A stretch of 64,000 nucleotides of DNA. It comes from Prochlorococcus sp. AG-355-P16. GTDB lineage: Bacteria; Cyanobacteriota; Cyanobacteriia; PCC-6307; Cyanobiaceae. A program made the translations under genes and the position numbers. Numbering within the stretch: the first letter of the stretch is position 1; each line of letters begins with the position of its first letter. The stretch lies in NCBI GenBank assembly GCA_003278525.1, contig QCEQ01000002.1, positions 62,001 through 126,000 on the forward strand. Reading direction: 5' to 3'. Below the pieces are notes generated by a model. It was not told the origin of the DNA and did no database searches. It saw nothing but the letters and a program-made list of their open reading frames with translations. Positions 1 to 10,861 of the stretch are shown here, piece by piece.

Positions 1-585
1 AATTTGCGAGGATTTTATAATCCTTCAAATAAAACGATTTTAATTGAAGAAAATATCTTTGAAATTTCATTTGAGGGATTTCACAATGCTTCAAATTTTT
101 TATTTGCTTATGCAGTTGCCAAAGAGCTAGGCATTGATTTTGTAAGTTTTAATAAATTTGATTTTGCAATTTTAAGTGGAAGGAATAAAATTCTTAAATC
201 AGTAAAAACAACAATATATGATGAATCATATAATGCCTCACCTGAGTCAGTAAAAGCATGTATTAAAAATTTACTTGAAAAACCGAGAAATAAATTTTTC
301 ATATTTGGAAGCATGAAAGAATTGGGAGAAGAATCCGAAAAATATCATAAAGAAATATTCAACTTAATAAATAGTTCAGATATAGAAAAGTGTTTATTTA
401 TTTGTGATAAAAAAAATGAAAAAATTTACATCAATTATCTAAAAGATAAGAAAAAATTTTTAGTTTTCAATAATATTAAAGATATACCTAATGAGATTAA
501 TAAATCTACAAAAAAAGGTGATTCTATTCTTATAAAAGGTAGCCGATGTTGGCAACTTGAAAAAATTATTGAATTAATCAATTAG
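1..585 (+). CDS. murF: UDP-N-acetylmuramoyl-tripeptide--D-alanyl-D-alanine ligase, C-terminal part
   Basis: This is the 3' part of a Mur ligase that adds D-Ala-D-Ala to the UDP-MurNAc tripeptide in the cytoplasm; the gene begins outside the window. The visible part holds the Mur ligase middle-domain end (GFHNASNFLFAYAVAKELGI) and the C-terminal domain with YNASPESV, which matches the family's YNANPxS motif, then GSMKELGEESEKYHKEI and a final KGSR. The TTG at position 4 lies inside the gene and should not be taken as the start. It faces glmU tail to tail across a one-base gap, so two peptidoglycan genes converge here. Confidence 0.88.
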   Translation, partial: NLRGFYNPSNKTILIEENIFEISFEGFHNASNFLFAYAVAKELGIDFVSFNKFDFAILSGRNKILKSVKTTIYDESYNASPESVKACIKNLLEKPRNKFFIFGSMKELGEESEKYHKEIFNLINSSDIEKCLFICDKKNEKIYINYLKDKKKFLVFNNIKDIPNEINKSTKKGDSILIKGSRCWQLEKIIELIN

Positions 586-586
586 A

Positions 587-1936
587 TCAGGATTTCTTTC
601 TGGACCAATTTTCAATATTTACTTGCTTAGTTCTTGAGATTGCTAATGAATTATCTTTGGAGTCTTTTGTGATGACTGATCCAGCTCCTGTTGTTACTGA
701 TTCCCCTAGATTTATTGGCGCTACAAAAACTGTATTTGCTCCAATACTGGAATTTTTACCAATTTTTGTTTGATATTTTTTCTGACCATCAAAATTTGCA
801 GTAATAGTCCCTGCTCCAATATTTGTAGATCTTCCAATAATAGAATCGCCAATGTAACTTAAATGATTTACTTTAGATTCCTCCTCTAATTGACTATTTT
901 TGATTTCAACAAAATTACCTATTTTGCTAAAGGAAGATATTTTGGAATTAGGTCTTATGTGACTATAAGGACCAATTTTGATATAATCCATTATCTGAGA
1001 AGCATAAACAGTAGAGTTTGAAATTTCACAATTTAATCCCACATTAGAATTCTCAATAAAAGTATTTGGTCCGATAATGCAATGACTATTTATTTTGGTA
1101 TTTCCTCTTATATGTGTATTAGCTTCTATAACTACATCTTTACCAATTTCAGCTTCTTCACTAATTGAACAACTTGCTTTATTTATAAAAGTTACACCAT
1201 TAAGCATATGCTTTTCTTTAATTGAATTCTGAATACTTTCCTCGCACTCTGATAATTGAATTCTGTTATTAATTCCTTGAAGCTCTCCATTATCCTCCAC
1301 CTCTAGACTTAGGGAGTTTTTTAGCAAAGATATTGTATCGGTTAGGTAAATTTCTTTTTGCTTATTATTGCTTTGCAAGGTATTAATTATTTTTGACAAT
1401 TTACCCCAGTTAAAACAGTAAACACCTGCATTTATTAAATGATTTTCTCTTTCTATATCATTGCAATCTTTTTCTTCAACAATTCTCTCTATAAAATCCT
1501 CCTTCAAAAAAACTCTGCCATATCCCTGCGGATTTTTTTTCTTTGTAGTAATTAAAGAAGCATCAGCATTTTTTGAATCGTGTAAATATAAAAGTCTTTT
1601 TAAAGTACTAGGCTTAATGAGTGGCACATCGCCGTTAAGAACCAAAAGTTTCCCTTCATGTTTTTTTACTTCTCTACAAAGTACCTGGATAGCATGACCT
1701 GTTCCTGATTGGGGTTCTTGAATAACAAAATTGATTTTTTTTTCGTTTGGGATTGACTTTTGTACTTCTTTTGATTTGTGTCCAGTAATTATGAAAATTT
1801 GATGAGGTTTCAATTCGACACATGAATTAATTACTCTTTGTAGAAGACTTTTCCCAGAAATTTTATGTAAAACTTTTGGCAACGAGCTTTCCATCCTAGT
1901 GCCCTTGCCTGCAGCTAATATCGCAACGCTTAACAT
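587..1936 (-). CDS. glmU: Bifunctional GlmU: GlcNAc-1-P uridyltransferase / glucosamine-1-P acetyltransferase
   Basis: GlmU acetylates glucosamine-1-phosphate and then couples it to UTP, giving UDP-GlcNAc for peptidoglycan and lipopolysaccharide. The 449 residues match the usual family length. The N-terminal pyrophosphorylase domain (about 1-230) begins with [20 protein letters not shown] and has SGTGHAI and NGDVPLI. The C-terminal left-handed beta-helix (about 250-440) shows hexapeptide repeats, with [19 protein letters not shown] and [13 protein letters not shown], which hold the acetyltransferase site. It lies upstream of mnmD-like and aroA on the other side of a 25-bp gap; all three share the minus strand, with aroA first. 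Confidence 0.96.
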   Translation of the reverse strand: MLSVAILAAGKGTRMESSLPKVLHKISGKSLLQRVINSCVELKPHQIFIITGHKSKEVQKSIPNEKKINFVIQEPQSGTGHAIQVLCREVKKHEGKLLVLNGDVPLIKPSTLKRLLYLHDSKNADASLITTKKKNPQGYGRVFLKEDFIERIVEEKDCNDIERENHLINAGVYCFNWGKLSKIINTLQSNNKQKEIYLTDTISLLKNSLSLEVEDNGELQGINNRIQLSECEESIQNSIKEKHMLNGVTFINKASCSISEEAEIGKDVVIEANTHIRGNTKINSHCIIGPNTFIENSNVGLNCEISNSTVYASQIMDYIKIGPYSHIRPNSKISSFSKIGNFVEIKNSQLEEESKVNHLSYIGDSIIGRSTNIGAGTITANFDGQKKYQTKIGKNSSIGANTVFVAPINLGESVTTGAGSVITKDSKDNSLAISRTKQVNIENWSRKKS

Positions 1937-1961
1937 GTTTATTTGAAATCCTTATTTAAAT

Positions 1962-2936
1962 CTAACTCTTAACGGATAACTTCGTCATTCCCCACTTCTC
2001 TCTCCATTTTTTTGTAGATAAAAGATTTGAGGAAAATTGCTCATCTAATCTTCTTTTGATTATATCGTCTTTACTTGCATTTAAATATTGATCTCTATAT
2101 GGAATACTAGCTTTAGTTAAAAGATGTTCCTCTTCCATTAAAGATAACTTTTCAAAATTCAAATTTGGTTTCAATTTATTCTTATCAAATTTTGATATTG
2201 CGACAGTTCCCTGACTCCAAAAAGTTCTGTTTTTAAAACTTGGCTTAATAGTAAAAATTTCTAATCCAAGATTTCTTAAAGTTTTTCTTACTGCCGCTGA
2301 AGAAGAAAAAGTTATTAAATACCCCTGAGAATTAAGATTTTCTGTGACTTTAGATAAAAATTCAATTGTCCATACTTGTGGGCATTTTTGAGGAGAAAAA
2401 CCATCTAAATAAATCAGATCGAATTTAATAGATGAAGGAATAATGTTGATTTTTTCTCTAGCATCACCCCATAAAACACTGCACTTAAAAAATTGATCCT
2501 CAAAGTAATCTTTTCGATAAAGAGATTCAAATATTGTTCTGACTTTTGGATCCCATAATTTTAAAAAAGATTCATTTCTAAGCGAATATTCAAGAGGCTT
2601 TTTATCAATCTCCAACGCATACAAATTTAAATACGATTTTTGTTTAATTAATTCATCCAACAAAGAAGCGGAATTGTACCCTAACCCAAAACATATATCT
2701 AAAACATTAAGAGATTCCCCCTTAAATCTTTGCAAATTAGAAGTATCTGTAAACTTTGACTTTGTTTCCTCCAATGCGCCCAATAAACTATGGAAGTTCT
2801 CTTGAAAAAACACACTTCTTAAAGAGAAACTGCCATCTTTAGTTAAAACTTCTATTAATTCAGACAAACTTTTTAGGCTAGTTAGTAAGTTTGGCCAGCT
2901 CTTCCCAAAAAGTGGGATATGAGACGCTAGCTGCAT
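1962..2936 (-). CDS. mnmD: MnmC/MnmD-type tRNA wobble-uridine methyltransferase
   Basis: This resembles the methyltransferase half of MnmC (DUF752), which methylates 5-aminomethyl-2-thiouridine at tRNA position 34 using SAM. The SAM-binding region is [20 protein letters not shown], and the family signature [15 protein letters not shown] is followed by the [16 protein letters not shown] segment. There is no FAD oxidase domain, so it is a stand-alone MnmD form (324 residues). The ATG start used here overlaps the 3' end of aroA by 59 bp, which is long for this genome. A TTG at about residue 24 would nearly remove the overlap, so the true start is uncertain. Confidence 0.82.
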   Translation of the reverse strand: MQLASHIPLFGKSWPNLLTSLKSLSELIEVLTKDGSFSLRSVFFQENFHSLLGALEETKSKFTDTSNLQRFKGESLNVLDICFGLGYNSASLLDELIKQKSYLNLYALEIDKKPLEYSLRNESFLKLWDPKVRTIFESLYRKDYFEDQFFKCSVLWGDAREKINIIPSSIKFDLIYLDGFSPQKCPQVWTIEFLSKVTENLNSQGYLITFSSSAAVRKTLRNLGLEIFTIKPSFKNRTFWSQGTVAISKFDKNKLKPNLNFEKLSLMEEEHLLTKASIPYRDQYLNASKDDIIKRRLDEQFSSNLLSTKKWREKWGMTKLSVKS

Positions 2937-4188
2937 CTGCTCTCATAATTTTTGAGGTGCCTTTGGCAAGAAGTGAAGCAATAGCAAGACTCATTGCTAC
3001 TCGATGATCTGTCTCACTGTCTACTTCCGCAGAATGAAATTTTGATTGCCCATTAATAATTAACCCATCCTCTTTTTCTGTTATTTCAGCGCCGAATTTT
3101 TGTAACTGTCGTGCCATGACTTTTAATCGATCTGTCTCCTTAACTCTTAATTCTTGTGCATCCTTAATTTGAGAAACTCCATTACAAAAACAGGCAGCCA
3201 CAGTAAGGATAGGAATTTCATCTATAAGTTTTGGGAGAATATCTCCTTCAATAGTGAATGATCTTAAATTATTTGAAGTCTTTACTTTAATAGATCCAAT
3301 AGGTTCACCTGCAATAGTCGATTTATCTAAAATCTCATAATCACACCCCATTAAATCCATTATATTTAAAATCCCTGTTCTAGTGGGATTTAGTCCTACA
3401 TTCTGAATTAAAACCTCTGAATTTGGAACAATAGATGCAGCAATCATCCAAAAAGAAGCAGAGCTTATGTCTCCAGGAATTAATATTCTCTGGCCAGTTA
3501 AGTTACCCCCTGACTTGATAACTACATTCCTTCCTAATTCTCCTCTGATACTGATGTCTGCTCCAAATGCTTTTAACATTCTTTCAGTATGATCTCTTGA
3601 AGATGCTGGTTCGATAACAGAAGTGGTTCCAGAAGCTTTGAGGCCTGCTAATAAGATTGCAGATTTTACTTGAGCACTCGCTACAGGAGTTCCTATAACA
3701 CACCCTTTTAATTTATTCCCATGAATTGAGATTGGAGCTTTGTTTCCTTTTTCTCTACCAAAAATTTTGCCACCCATCATTGATAACGGTTTTCCAACTC
3801 TCCCCATTGGCCTTTCATTAAGAGAAATATCACCTGTTAAGATGAAATTCTTGCCTTCTTGACCGGCAAGTAACCCCATTAATAATCTCATGGTGGTTCC
3901 CGAATTTCCACAATTCATAATTTCTTTGGGCTCTTTAAATCCATCAAGACCCAATCCTGAAATAGTAAAAGGCTCATTTTTTTTTATTTCTGGTATATTT
4001 ACACCTAACTTTCTTAGACAATCAGCAGTTGAAAGTGGATCTTCAGAATGTAAGAACCCTTCAATAATGGTCTCACCCTTAGCAATACTTCCTATTATTA
4101 AAGCTCTATGAGAAATAGATTTATCTCCAGGTACTTTTACTTTTCCTTTTAAATTAACTCCACCTTTTATTGTGCGGATATTATTCAT
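2878..4188 (-). CDS. aroA: 3-phosphoshikimate 1-carboxyvinyltransferase (EPSP synthase)
   Basis: AroA joins phosphoenolpyruvate to shikimate-3-phosphate, the sixth step of the shikimate pathway. Visible motifs are [16 protein letters not shown] near the N terminus, [36 protein letters not shown] and [11 protein letters not shown]. The GNSGTTxRL form is like the Bacillus-type enzyme. An in-frame codon 39 bases further upstream (4227) is possible, but the ATG at 4188 gives the normal start [10 protein letters not shown]. It is the first gene of a minus-strand set with the MnmD-like gene and glmU, and is divergent from comB. Confidence 0.96.
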   Translation of the reverse strand: MNNIRTIKGGVNLKGKVKVPGDKSISHRALIIGSIAKGETIIEGFLHSEDPLSTADCLRKLGVNIPEIKKNEPFTISGLGLDGFKEPKEIMNCGNSGTTMRLLMGLLAGQEGKNFILTGDISLNERPMGRVGKPLSMMGGKIFGREKGNKAPISIHGNKLKGCVIGTPVASAQVKSAILLAGLKASGTTSVIEPASSRDHTERMLKAFGADISIRGELGRNVVIKSGGNLTGQRILIPGDISSASFWMIAASIVPNSEVLIQNVGLNPTRTGILNIMDLMGCDYEILDKSTIAGEPIGSIKVKTSNNLRSFTIEGDILPKLIDEIPILTVAACFCNGVSQIKDAQELRVKETDRLKVMARQLQKFGAEITEKEDGLIINGQSKFHSAEVDSETDHRVAMSLAIASLLAKGTSKIMRADAASVSYPTFWEELAKLTN

Positions 4189-4317
4189 TTTCAAATTAAT
4201 TACTTGATAAGATTTCTGTAAAAACAAATTAGTTTTATATTATCAATAAGTTTGTTTTTAAAAAAAAAATAATCAAATTAAGTAACTGTTTTCTATAATA
4301 AAGCCAGAAAAAAGGAT

Positions 4318-5052
4318 TTGATTATTAATCTTACTTATTATCACGTTGCAAAGGATGTTCCTGAAAATAGTCCAGATATTGCAGTGGTCATTGATGTTTT
4401 AAGAGCTACAACCACAATTTCTTGGGCTTTAAAAAATGGAGCTGATTCAATACAAGTTTTTGCAGATTTAGATTTATTAAAAGAATCTGCAATTAAGTGG
4501 GAAGCTAAAAAGAGACTAATGCTGGGAGAGAGAGGCGGAAAGAAGATTGAGGGCTTTGATTTAGGAAATTCCCCTTTATCGGTTACAAAAAAAGTTGTTA
4601 ATGGTAAAAGACTATTTATGAGTACGACTAATGGGACTAAATCATTGCAAAAAGTTCAAAATGCTAAGCATTTATTTGCTATGGGTCTCCCAAATAGGAA
4701 AGCAGTTGCCGAAAAAATCATTTCATTAAAAAGTGAAAATGTTTTAATACTTGGTAGTGGTTGGGAAGGCTCTTATTCACTTGAGGATTCTCTAGCTGCT
4801 GGTGCTTTAGCCTCATACCTAAAACAGAACTGTGATTTCGAAATTAATATTCTGAATGACGAATTACAAGCTGCTTTGGCACTTTGGGATGTCTGGAAAA
4901 ATGATATTTTGAAATGTTTAAAAACAGCAACCCATGGCAAAAGATTGACAAGTCTTGGAGATTATGAGGATGATTTTAAATGTTGCTCTGAACTTGATTG
5001 CTTAGATATTGTTCCAGCTCAAGTTGAAAGAGGTGTGATTCGTACCTCATGA
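4318..5052 (+). CDS. comB: Probable 2-phosphosulfolactate phosphatase (ComB family)
   Basis: The protein matches the ComB family, whose archaeal member removes phosphate from 2-phosphosulfolactate. Family segments seen are AVVIDVLRATTTI near residue 25, GERGGKKIEGFDLGNSP, STTNGTKSL and ILGSGWEGSYSLEDSLAAG. The substrate in picocyanobacteria is not shown by the sequence; a sulfolactate route or a related acid phosphatase activity are both possible. The start is TTG. Its promoter must lie in the 129-bp AT-rich gap shared with divergent aroA. A 30-bp gap separates it from the following nitrilase-family gene. Confidence 0.8.
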   Translation: MIINLTYYHVAKDVPENSPDIAVVIDVLRATTTISWALKNGADSIQVFADLDLLKESAIKWEAKKRLMLGERGGKKIEGFDLGNSPLSVTKKVVNGKRLFMSTTNGTKSLQKVQNAKHLFAMGLPNRKAVAEKIISLKSENVLILGSGWEGSYSLEDSLAAGALASYLKQNCDFEINILNDELQAALALWDVWKNDILKCLKTATHGKRLTSLGDYEDDFKCCSELDCLDIVPAQVERGVIRTS

Positions 5053-5082
5053 TTTACGAATTGGTTCATTAGGAGTAAAGTC

Positions 5083-5910
5083 TTGACTGATTTTTTGGTA
5101 GCTGCATTGCAAATTACAAGTACTTCAAATGTTGAAGCAAATTTTACTGAAGCAGAAGAACAGATTGAATTAGCTGCTAGAAGAGGTGCTGAGTTAATAG
5201 GATTGCCTGAAAATTTTGCTTTTTTAGGAGGAGATGATGAAAAACTTAGATTAGCTTCTGAATTGTCAGAGAAGTGTGCAAATTTCCTAAAAACTATGTC
5301 ACAAAGATATCAAGTATTTCTTTTGGGAGGAGGGTATCCTGTCCCTGCCGGTGATGATAGTCATACTTTTAATAGGTCAGTCTTATTTGGGAAAGATGGA
5401 CAGATTTTGGCAAAATACGACAAGATTCACTTGTTTGATGTTGATTTGCCAGATGGAAATTTATATAAGGAATCATCCACTATTTTATCTGGAGCAGAGC
5501 ATCCACCTGTTGTAGATGTCCCAGGTTTATGCAAAATAGGATTATCGATTTGTTACGACGTTAGATTCCCTGAACTCTATAGATACTTGTCTTCTAATGG
5601 TGCAGAGCTAATTATGATTCCCGCAGCTTTTACAGCATTTACTGGAAAAGATCATTGGCAAATCCTATTACAAGCAAGAGCAATTGAGAATACAGCATAT
5701 GTAGTCGCTCCAGCTCAAACTGGGATTCATTATGGAAGAAGGCAAAGTCATGGGCATGCAATGGTAATTGACCCTTGGGGTACAGTTTTATCTGATGCTG
5801 GAAAAACTCAGGGAGCGGCCATAGCACCTGCCGATAAAGAAAGAGTAAAGAAAATTAGGGAGCAGATGCCAAGCCTTAAACATAGAAAAAATAAATTGTT
5901 TTCAAACTAA
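5083..5910 (+). CDS. Nitrilase-superfamily carbon-nitrogen hydrolase (Nit1-like)
   Basis: This is a 275-residue member of the carbon-nitrogen hydrolase superfamily with the full Glu-Lys-Cys triad: E43 in LPENFAFLGG, K114 in YDKIHLFDVD and C157 in SICYDVRFPELYR. The pattern is close to the Nit1/Nit2-type omega-amidases and deaminated-glutathione amidases rather than to true nitrilases. The start is TTG, supported by an AGGAG ribosome site at 5071. Its stop overlaps the ATG of the next gene by one base (TAATG), so it is probably translated together with the amidase. Confidence 0.88.
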   Translation: MTDFLVAALQITSTSNVEANFTEAEEQIELAARRGAELIGLPENFAFLGGDDEKLRLASELSEKCANFLKTMSQRYQVFLLGGGYPVPAGDDSHTFNRSVLFGKDGQILAKYDKIHLFDVDLPDGNLYKESSTILSGAEHPPVVDVPGLCKIGLSICYDVRFPELYRYLSSNGAELIMIPAAFTAFTGKDHWQILLQARAIENTAYVVAPAQTGIHYGRRQSHGHAMVIDPWGTVLSDAGKTQGAAIAPADKERVKKIREQMPSLKHRKNKLFSN

Positions 5911-6995
5911 TGATAAAGTTTTTAGATAATAAACTTTTTCGTTATTTATCCGTTTTTTTATTTTTAAATTCTTCAATTCTTCCAGTTAAATCTTCAAGTG
6001 CTCTTGCGGCTTGGGGTATAAATACTAATGGGGTTTTAGAATTAAGAACTAAATCAAATACAAATTTAAAGGCATACTTTCAGAAGGCTAACCAAATATC
6101 AGGAGATAGATTCTGGGTAGATTTTCCAGGAGAATTAAAAAATCCTAGAAAAATAAAAGGTAATGGCCCAATAAAAGAAATTAGATTAGGTAAACCAAAT
6201 AAGGGTAAAACAAGACTAGTAATTGAATTTAAGGAAGAGACTTATTTGAAACCTTTGACTTGGCAAATGGTTGGCTTAGATCAAAATAGATGGAGAATTA
6301 AACTATTTAACCCAAAATATTCATTTAAAAAGATTGGTGAAGGTATAGTTGAAAAGAAAAGAAGAAATAACAAGGCAAATCAAAATTTAAATCATAAAAA
6401 GAAAAACAATTATGGGTACTTGAAACTACCAGATGTAAAACTAAACAAGTTTGAGGTTGTAATCGATCCAGGGCATGGAGGACCTGACCCAGGAGCAATA
6501 GGTATTGGTGGTATTAGAGAAACAGATGTTGTTCTAGAGGTTTCAAAAATAGTTAAAAAATTACTTTCTGAAAAAGGTGTCAAAGTAAGGTTGACTAGAA
6601 CAAATGACGTTGATTTGGATTTACCTCCAAGAGTTTCCATTGCTAACAATACGGATGCAGATATTTTTGTAAGTATTCATGCAAATGCCTCAAGAGGGAA
6701 AAGAAGGGATATTAATGGATTGGAAACTTTTTATTACAGAGGGTGGAGAGGAAGATTACTCGCGAAAAGAATTCAAAAACAAATTTTAAGAGTTTCCCCT
6801 GGGAGTCCTGATAGAGGAGTTAAGCAAGGTCGATTTTATGTAATTAAAAATACTAGGATGCCCGCGGTCCTTGTAGAAATTGGTTTTTTAACGGGAAGAT
6901 TAGATGCAAGAAGATTAGAAAAAATAACTCATCGAAAAAGATTAGCCTATGCAATTTCAAAAGGCATCCTCGAATATCTTGATAAAGTAGGGTGA
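5910..6995 (+). CDS. amiC: N-acetylmuramoyl-L-alanine amidase with AMIN domain (AmiC type)
   Basis: This is an exported zinc amidase that cuts the peptide from MurNAc in peptidoglycan and helps separate daughter cells. A signal peptide is seen at 1-35 (hydrophobic YLSVFLFLNSSI, then SSSALAA). An AMIN domain follows (about 35-135), then a basic linker and the Amidase_3 domain from about 165 with VIDPGHGGPDPGAIG, ETDVVLEV, FVSIHANAS and LVEIGFLTG, which carry the zinc and catalytic residues. It overlaps the genes on both sides (one base with the hydrolase, four with murI), so it is part of a tight operon. Confidence 0.93.
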   Translation: MIKFLDNKLFRYLSVFLFLNSSILPVKSSSALAAWGINTNGVLELRTKSNTNLKAYFQKANQISGDRFWVDFPGELKNPRKIKGNGPIKEIRLGKPNKGKTRLVIEFKEETYLKPLTWQMVGLDQNRWRIKLFNPKYSFKKIGEGIVEKKRRNNKANQNLNHKKKNNYGYLKLPDVKLNKFEVVIDPGHGGPDPGAIGIGGIRETDVVLEVSKIVKKLLSEKGVKVRLTRTNDVDLDLPPRVSIANNTDADIFVSIHANASRGKRRDINGLETFYYRGWRGRLLAKRIQKQILRVSPGSPDRGVKQGRFYVIKNTRMPAVLVEIGFLTGRLDARRLEKITHRKRLAYAISKGILEYLDKVG

Positions 6996-7786
6996 AACTA
7001 AAAATAGGTATATTTGATAGCGGAATAGGTGGTTTTACTATCCTTAATTCTTTACTAAAAACACGTAAAGGTGTAGAAGTTTTTTATTTGGCGGATACAA
7101 AAAGAATACCTTTTGGGAACAAAAATTCTAAAGAGATAAGATTAATTGCAAAGGAGATTTGTACTTTTTTTGTTGATAAGAATTTGGATGCACTTTTAGT
7201 TGCTTGTAACACTACAAATGCGTGTGCGCTTGATATCCTAGAAGATAATCTAAAGGTCCCTTGTTTTGACCTTATAAACTCAGTATCGGAAATAGTTGAT
7301 AAACAAATAATTGGTGTCCTAGCAACACAAACAACTGTTCGATCTTCATTTTACAAGAAAGCTATAAATGCTAAAAAAGAGAATACGATAGTATTTCAGC
7401 AAGAATGTCCAGAATTTGTTTCAGAAATTGAAAAAGAAAAATTAAATCTTGTTAAGTTAAATAGTCTTTCAGACTTATATTTAAGACCACTAATTAACAA
7501 AAAAATTGAAGAATTAATACTTGGTTGTAGTCACTATCCTTTAATTTATGACTTTTTAAGAAAAAAATTAGATTCAAATATAAATATTATTGATCCATCG
7601 GTGGCATTAATAAAAAAATTTAATGAATCTTTTGCTATTCCAGAAAGTGACCGCTATGAGAGTATTTCTTTCGAAAATGTAAAATTTTTTGTTACTTCAG
7701 AAAGAGATGAGTTTTCCAAGAAAGTAAAATTTTGGCTTGGAATTAATAAAGAAATTAGGTTGGTTAACCTCCGAAGTAATGTTTGA
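6992..7786 (+). CDS. murI: Glutamate racemase
   Basis: MurI makes D-glutamate for peptidoglycan with two cysteines as acid/base residues. Both are present: C72 in ACNTTNA and C179 in LGCSHYP. The N-terminal IGIFDSGIGGFTIL and the YLADTKRIPFG segment are typical. The length of 264 residues is normal. Translation begins at GTG, sharing the GTGA overlap with the amidase stop, which suggests translational coupling. The downstream polyprenyl synthase starts 28 bp later and may be cotranscribed, linking wall precursor and prenyl synthesis. Confidence 0.94.
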   Translation: MKLKIGIFDSGIGGFTILNSLLKTRKGVEVFYLADTKRIPFGNKNSKEIRLIAKEICTFFVDKNLDALLVACNTTNACALDILEDNLKVPCFDLINSVSEIVDKQIIGVLATQTTVRSSFYKKAINAKKENTIVFQQECPEFVSEIEKEKLNLVKLNSLSDLYLRPLINKKIEELILGCSHYPLIYDFLRKKLDSNINIIDPSVALIKKFNESFAIPESDRYESISFENVKFFVTSERDEFSKKVKFWLGINKEIRLVNLRSNV

Positions 7787-7813
7787 TTCCTTAAGATATA
7801 TAAGAGGTCAATC

Positions 7814-8785
7814 ATGAACACAGTAACAGAGCTACTACAACCAGTTGAAAATGATCTTGATGATCTTATTTTAGAACTGAAAAATCTTATAGGAGCTGGT
7901 CACCCAATTCTTCAAGCCGCAGCAGAACATCTTTTTAGTGCTGGGGGAAAAAGGTTGAGACCTGGTATTGTTTTATTGATTTCAAAAGCAATATCTCCTG
8001 ACTTTAATTTAACAAGTAAACATAAAAGGCTCGCTGAGATTACTGAAATGATTCATACAGCTTCATTAGTTCATGATGATGTTGTTGATGAGGCTTCTAC
8101 CAGAAGAGGTGTAGATACAGTTCATAGCAGATTTAATACCAGAGTAGCTGTTTTAGCAGGTGATTTCTTATTTGCTCAGGCAAGTTGGCACCTTGCGAAT
8201 CTTGATAATGTAAATGTAGTTAAATTACTCAGCAGAGTAATAATGGATTTAGCTGAAGGTGAAATTAAACAAAATCTGAATAGATTCGACTCTGCTCAAT
8301 CTTTTTCAAAATACATTAATAAAAGCTATTGTAAAACTGCATCATTAATTGCAAATAGCTCTAAAGCTGCTGGAGTTTTGAGTGGTCTTAATGACAAAAA
8401 TTTAACCTCTTTGTACGATTTTGGTAAAAATATTGGCTTGGCTTTTCAAGTCGTAGATGACATACTTGACTTTACTGGAAATGATAAGCAACTTGGAAAA
8501 CCTGCTGTGAGCGATCTTGCAAGTGGTTATCTTACTGCTCCAGTTTTATATGCTCTAGAAGAAAATAAGAAATTGTCTGTTCTTATCAACAGAGAACTTG
8601 CCGAAAAAGATGATTTAGATGATGCCCTGAATATTATTATGAATTCTAAAGCTATCGAAAGTTCCAGAAAACTAGCTGAGGATTTTGCAATGCTTTCTAA
8701 AGAAGCTCTAGTTTGGCTCCCTGATTCTGAATATAAAAGGGCTTTAATGGCTCTTCCAGAATTTGTTCTAAGTCGTATTTATTAG
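7814..8785 (+). CDS. sds: Long-chain polyprenyl diphosphate synthase (solanesyl type)
   Basis: This trans-prenyltransferase condenses isopentenyl diphosphate units into a long prenyl chain, in cyanobacteria used for the plastoquinone side chain. The first aspartate-rich motif is LVHDDVVDEASTRRG (D88, D89, D92) and the second is FQVVDDILDFTG (D215, D216, D219); GGKRLRPG (45-51) binds substrate. Residues before the first motif are small or medium-sized, which fits a long product, but chain length cannot be fixed by eye. An AGAGG ribosome site lies just before the ATG. Confidence 0.88.
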   Translation: MNTVTELLQPVENDLDDLILELKNLIGAGHPILQAAAEHLFSAGGKRLRPGIVLLISKAISPDFNLTSKHKRLAEITEMIHTASLVHDDVVDEASTRRGVDTVHSRFNTRVAVLAGDFLFAQASWHLANLDNVNVVKLLSRVIMDLAEGEIKQNLNRFDSAQSFSKYINKSYCKTASLIANSSKAAGVLSGLNDKNLTSLYDFGKNIGLAFQVVDDILDFTGNDKQLGKPAVSDLASGYLTAPVLYALEENKKLSVLINRELAEKDDLDDALNIIMNSKAIESSRKLAEDFAMLSKEALVWLPDSEYKRALMALPEFVLSRIY

Positions 8786-8878
8786 AACTATTAAATAAAT
8801 TATTCCAGCTAAATTAATATTAAAATTTTTGAAAACTATTATTTTTTCGATTAAGTTTACTAAGCATAGATTTATTAA

Positions 8879-10861
8879 ATGTCATTAGATAAAAAAAATT
8901 CAATCAATAACATACTTGAAGAAAAGAGAATTTTCCCTCCATCAAAAAAATTTGCAGAAAACTCAAATATTAGTTCTCAAGAAGAATTACTAAGACTAAA
9001 AAAACAAGCATTAGATAATCCTATTCAATTTTGGGGATCTTTTGCAAAATCTGAATTAGATTGGTTTGAGCCATTTCAAACTGTATTAGATAGCGAAAAT
9101 GCACCCTTTTTTAAATGGTTTAAAGAAGGGAAACTCAATATTACATACAACTGCTTAGATAGACACATTAAGAGAGGGCTCGGAGGAAAGACTGCACTTA
9201 TATGGGAAGGTGAACCCGGAGATAGCAAAAAATATACTTACGAAGAACTTCTAAAAGAGGTATGTAAAGCAGCTAATGCATTAAAGTCAATCGGCGTAAA
9301 AAAAGGAGATTTGGTATGTATTTATATGCCGATGATTCCTGAAGCTATGTTTGCAATGTTAGCTTGTGCAAGAATTGGGGCACCTCATTCAGTTGTCTTT
9401 GGAGGATTTTCTTCAGAAGCTTTAAAAGACAGATTAATTGATGGAAATGCCAGATTTGTTATTACTGCAGATGGTGGCTTTAGAAAAGATAAGGTGATTG
9501 AACTTAAGCAGGCAGTTGATGCGGCAATTAAAAGTGGGGCAGATGAAATTGTTGAAAAAGTAGTTGTTGTTCAAAGAACCAAAAAAAATATTTCTATGGT
9601 TGATGGTAGAGATTTATGGTGGCACGAATTATTAAAAGATCAGAAAGATCAGTGTGAACCAGAAATAATGAATAGCGAAGATAGACTTTTTATTCTTTAT
9701 ACTTCAGGTTCTACTGGGAAGCCCAAGGGTGTAGTTCATACAATAGGTGGTTACAATCTTTGGTCACATTTGACATTCAAATGGATTTTTGATTTAAAAG
9801 ATGATGATATTTACTGGTGTACTGCTGATGTTGGCTGGATTACAGGCCATAGTTACATAGTTTATGGGCCCTTATCTAATAGTGCTACAACCTTAATGTT
9901 TGAGGGAGTGCCAAGACCATCTAATTTAGGGGCTTTTTGGGAAATTGTTCAAAAATACAAGGTTTCTATTTTTTATACTGCCCCAACTGCAATAAGAGCA
10001 TTTATGAAGTCTGGTCGTGAAATCCCTGATAAATATAATCTGGAGAGTCTTAGACTTTTGGGCACAGTTGGAGAACCCATTAATCCTGAAGCATGGATTT
10101 GGTATAAAGATGTTATCGGGAAAAATAAATGCCCTATTGTTGATACTTGGTGGCAAACTGAGACAGGTGGTGTGATGATAAGCCCCTTGCCAGGGGTTAT
10201 TGCTACAAAGCCAGGTTCAGCTACTTACCCTTTACCAGGAATTGAAGTTGAAATTGTTGATAAGAATGGAGAAAAGGTAAAGGAAAATGAGGGCGGTTTT
10301 TTAATTATTAAGAAGCCTTGGCCAGGAATGATGAGAACAATTCATGGAAACCCACAAAGATATTTGGATAGTTATTGGGAATATATTTCCTTTAAAGGAG
10401 AAAAAAATGTTTATTTTGCTGGAGATGGAGCCCGCATTGACGAGGATGGATATATATGGATTATGGGAAGAGTTGATGATGTTATAAATGTTTCTGGACA
10501 TCGATTAGGAACAATGGAAATAGAATCTGCTTTGGTAAGTCATAAATCAGTTGCCGAGTCTGCAGTGGTTGGAAGAAAAGATGATTTAAAAGGTGAAGTT
10601 ATAGTTGCTTTTGTATCTCTAGAGAAAGACGTGAACGGTTCTTCAGAATTGGTTGAGAATTTAATGAAACATGTTGTTAATGAAATTGGAATCATAGCAA
10701 AGCCTGAAAAAATTATAATTTCTGACTCTCTTCCGAAAACACGAAGTGGAAAAATTATGAGGCGAATTTTAAGATCTTTGGCTGCTGGAGAAAAAATTAG
10801 TGGTGATATAAGCACCCTTGAAGATAGCTCTGTTTTGGAAAAGCTGAAAGAATTATCCTAA
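8879..10861 (+). CDS. acs: Acetyl-coenzyme A synthetase
   Basis: This AMP-forming enzyme activates acetate to acetyl-CoA. The 660 residues cover the complete family: [15 protein letters not shown] (P-loop-like motif), [19 protein letters not shown] and the C-terminal [11 protein letters not shown], whose lysine is the one controlled by acetylation in other bacteria. It stands alone between an upstream gap of 93 bp and a convergent DUF1350 gene that overlaps it by four bases (CTAA). It may let the cell recover leaked or imported acetate. Confidence 0.96.
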   Translation: MSLDKKNSINNILEEKRIFPPSKKFAENSNISSQEELLRLKKQALDNPIQFWGSFAKSELDWFEPFQTVLDSENAPFFKWFKEGKLNITYNCLDRHIKRGLGGKTALIWEGEPGDSKKYTYEELLKEVCKAANALKSIGVKKGDLVCIYMPMIPEAMFAMLACARIGAPHSVVFGGFSSEALKDRLIDGNARFVITADGGFRKDKVIELKQAVDAAIKSGADEIVEKVVVVQRTKKNISMVDGRDLWWHELLKDQKDQCEPEIMNSEDRLFILYTSGSTGKPKGVVHTIGGYNLWSHLTFKWIFDLKDDDIYWCTADVGWITGHSYIVYGPLSNSATTLMFEGVPRPSNLGAFWEIVQKYKVSIFYTAPTAIRAFMKSGREIPDKYNLESLRLLGTVGEPINPEAWIWYKDVIGKNKCPIVDTWWQTETGGVMISPLPGVIATKPGSATYPLPGIEVEIVDKNGEKVKENEGGFLIIKKPWPGMMRTIHGNPQRYLDSYWEYISFKGEKNVYFAGDGARIDEDGYIWIMGRVDDVINVSGHRLGTMEIESALVSHKSVAESAVVGRKDDLKGEVIVAFVSLEKDVNGSSELVENLMKHVVNEIGIIAKPEKIIISDSLPKTRSGKIMRRILRSLAAGEKISGDISTLEDSSVLEKLKELS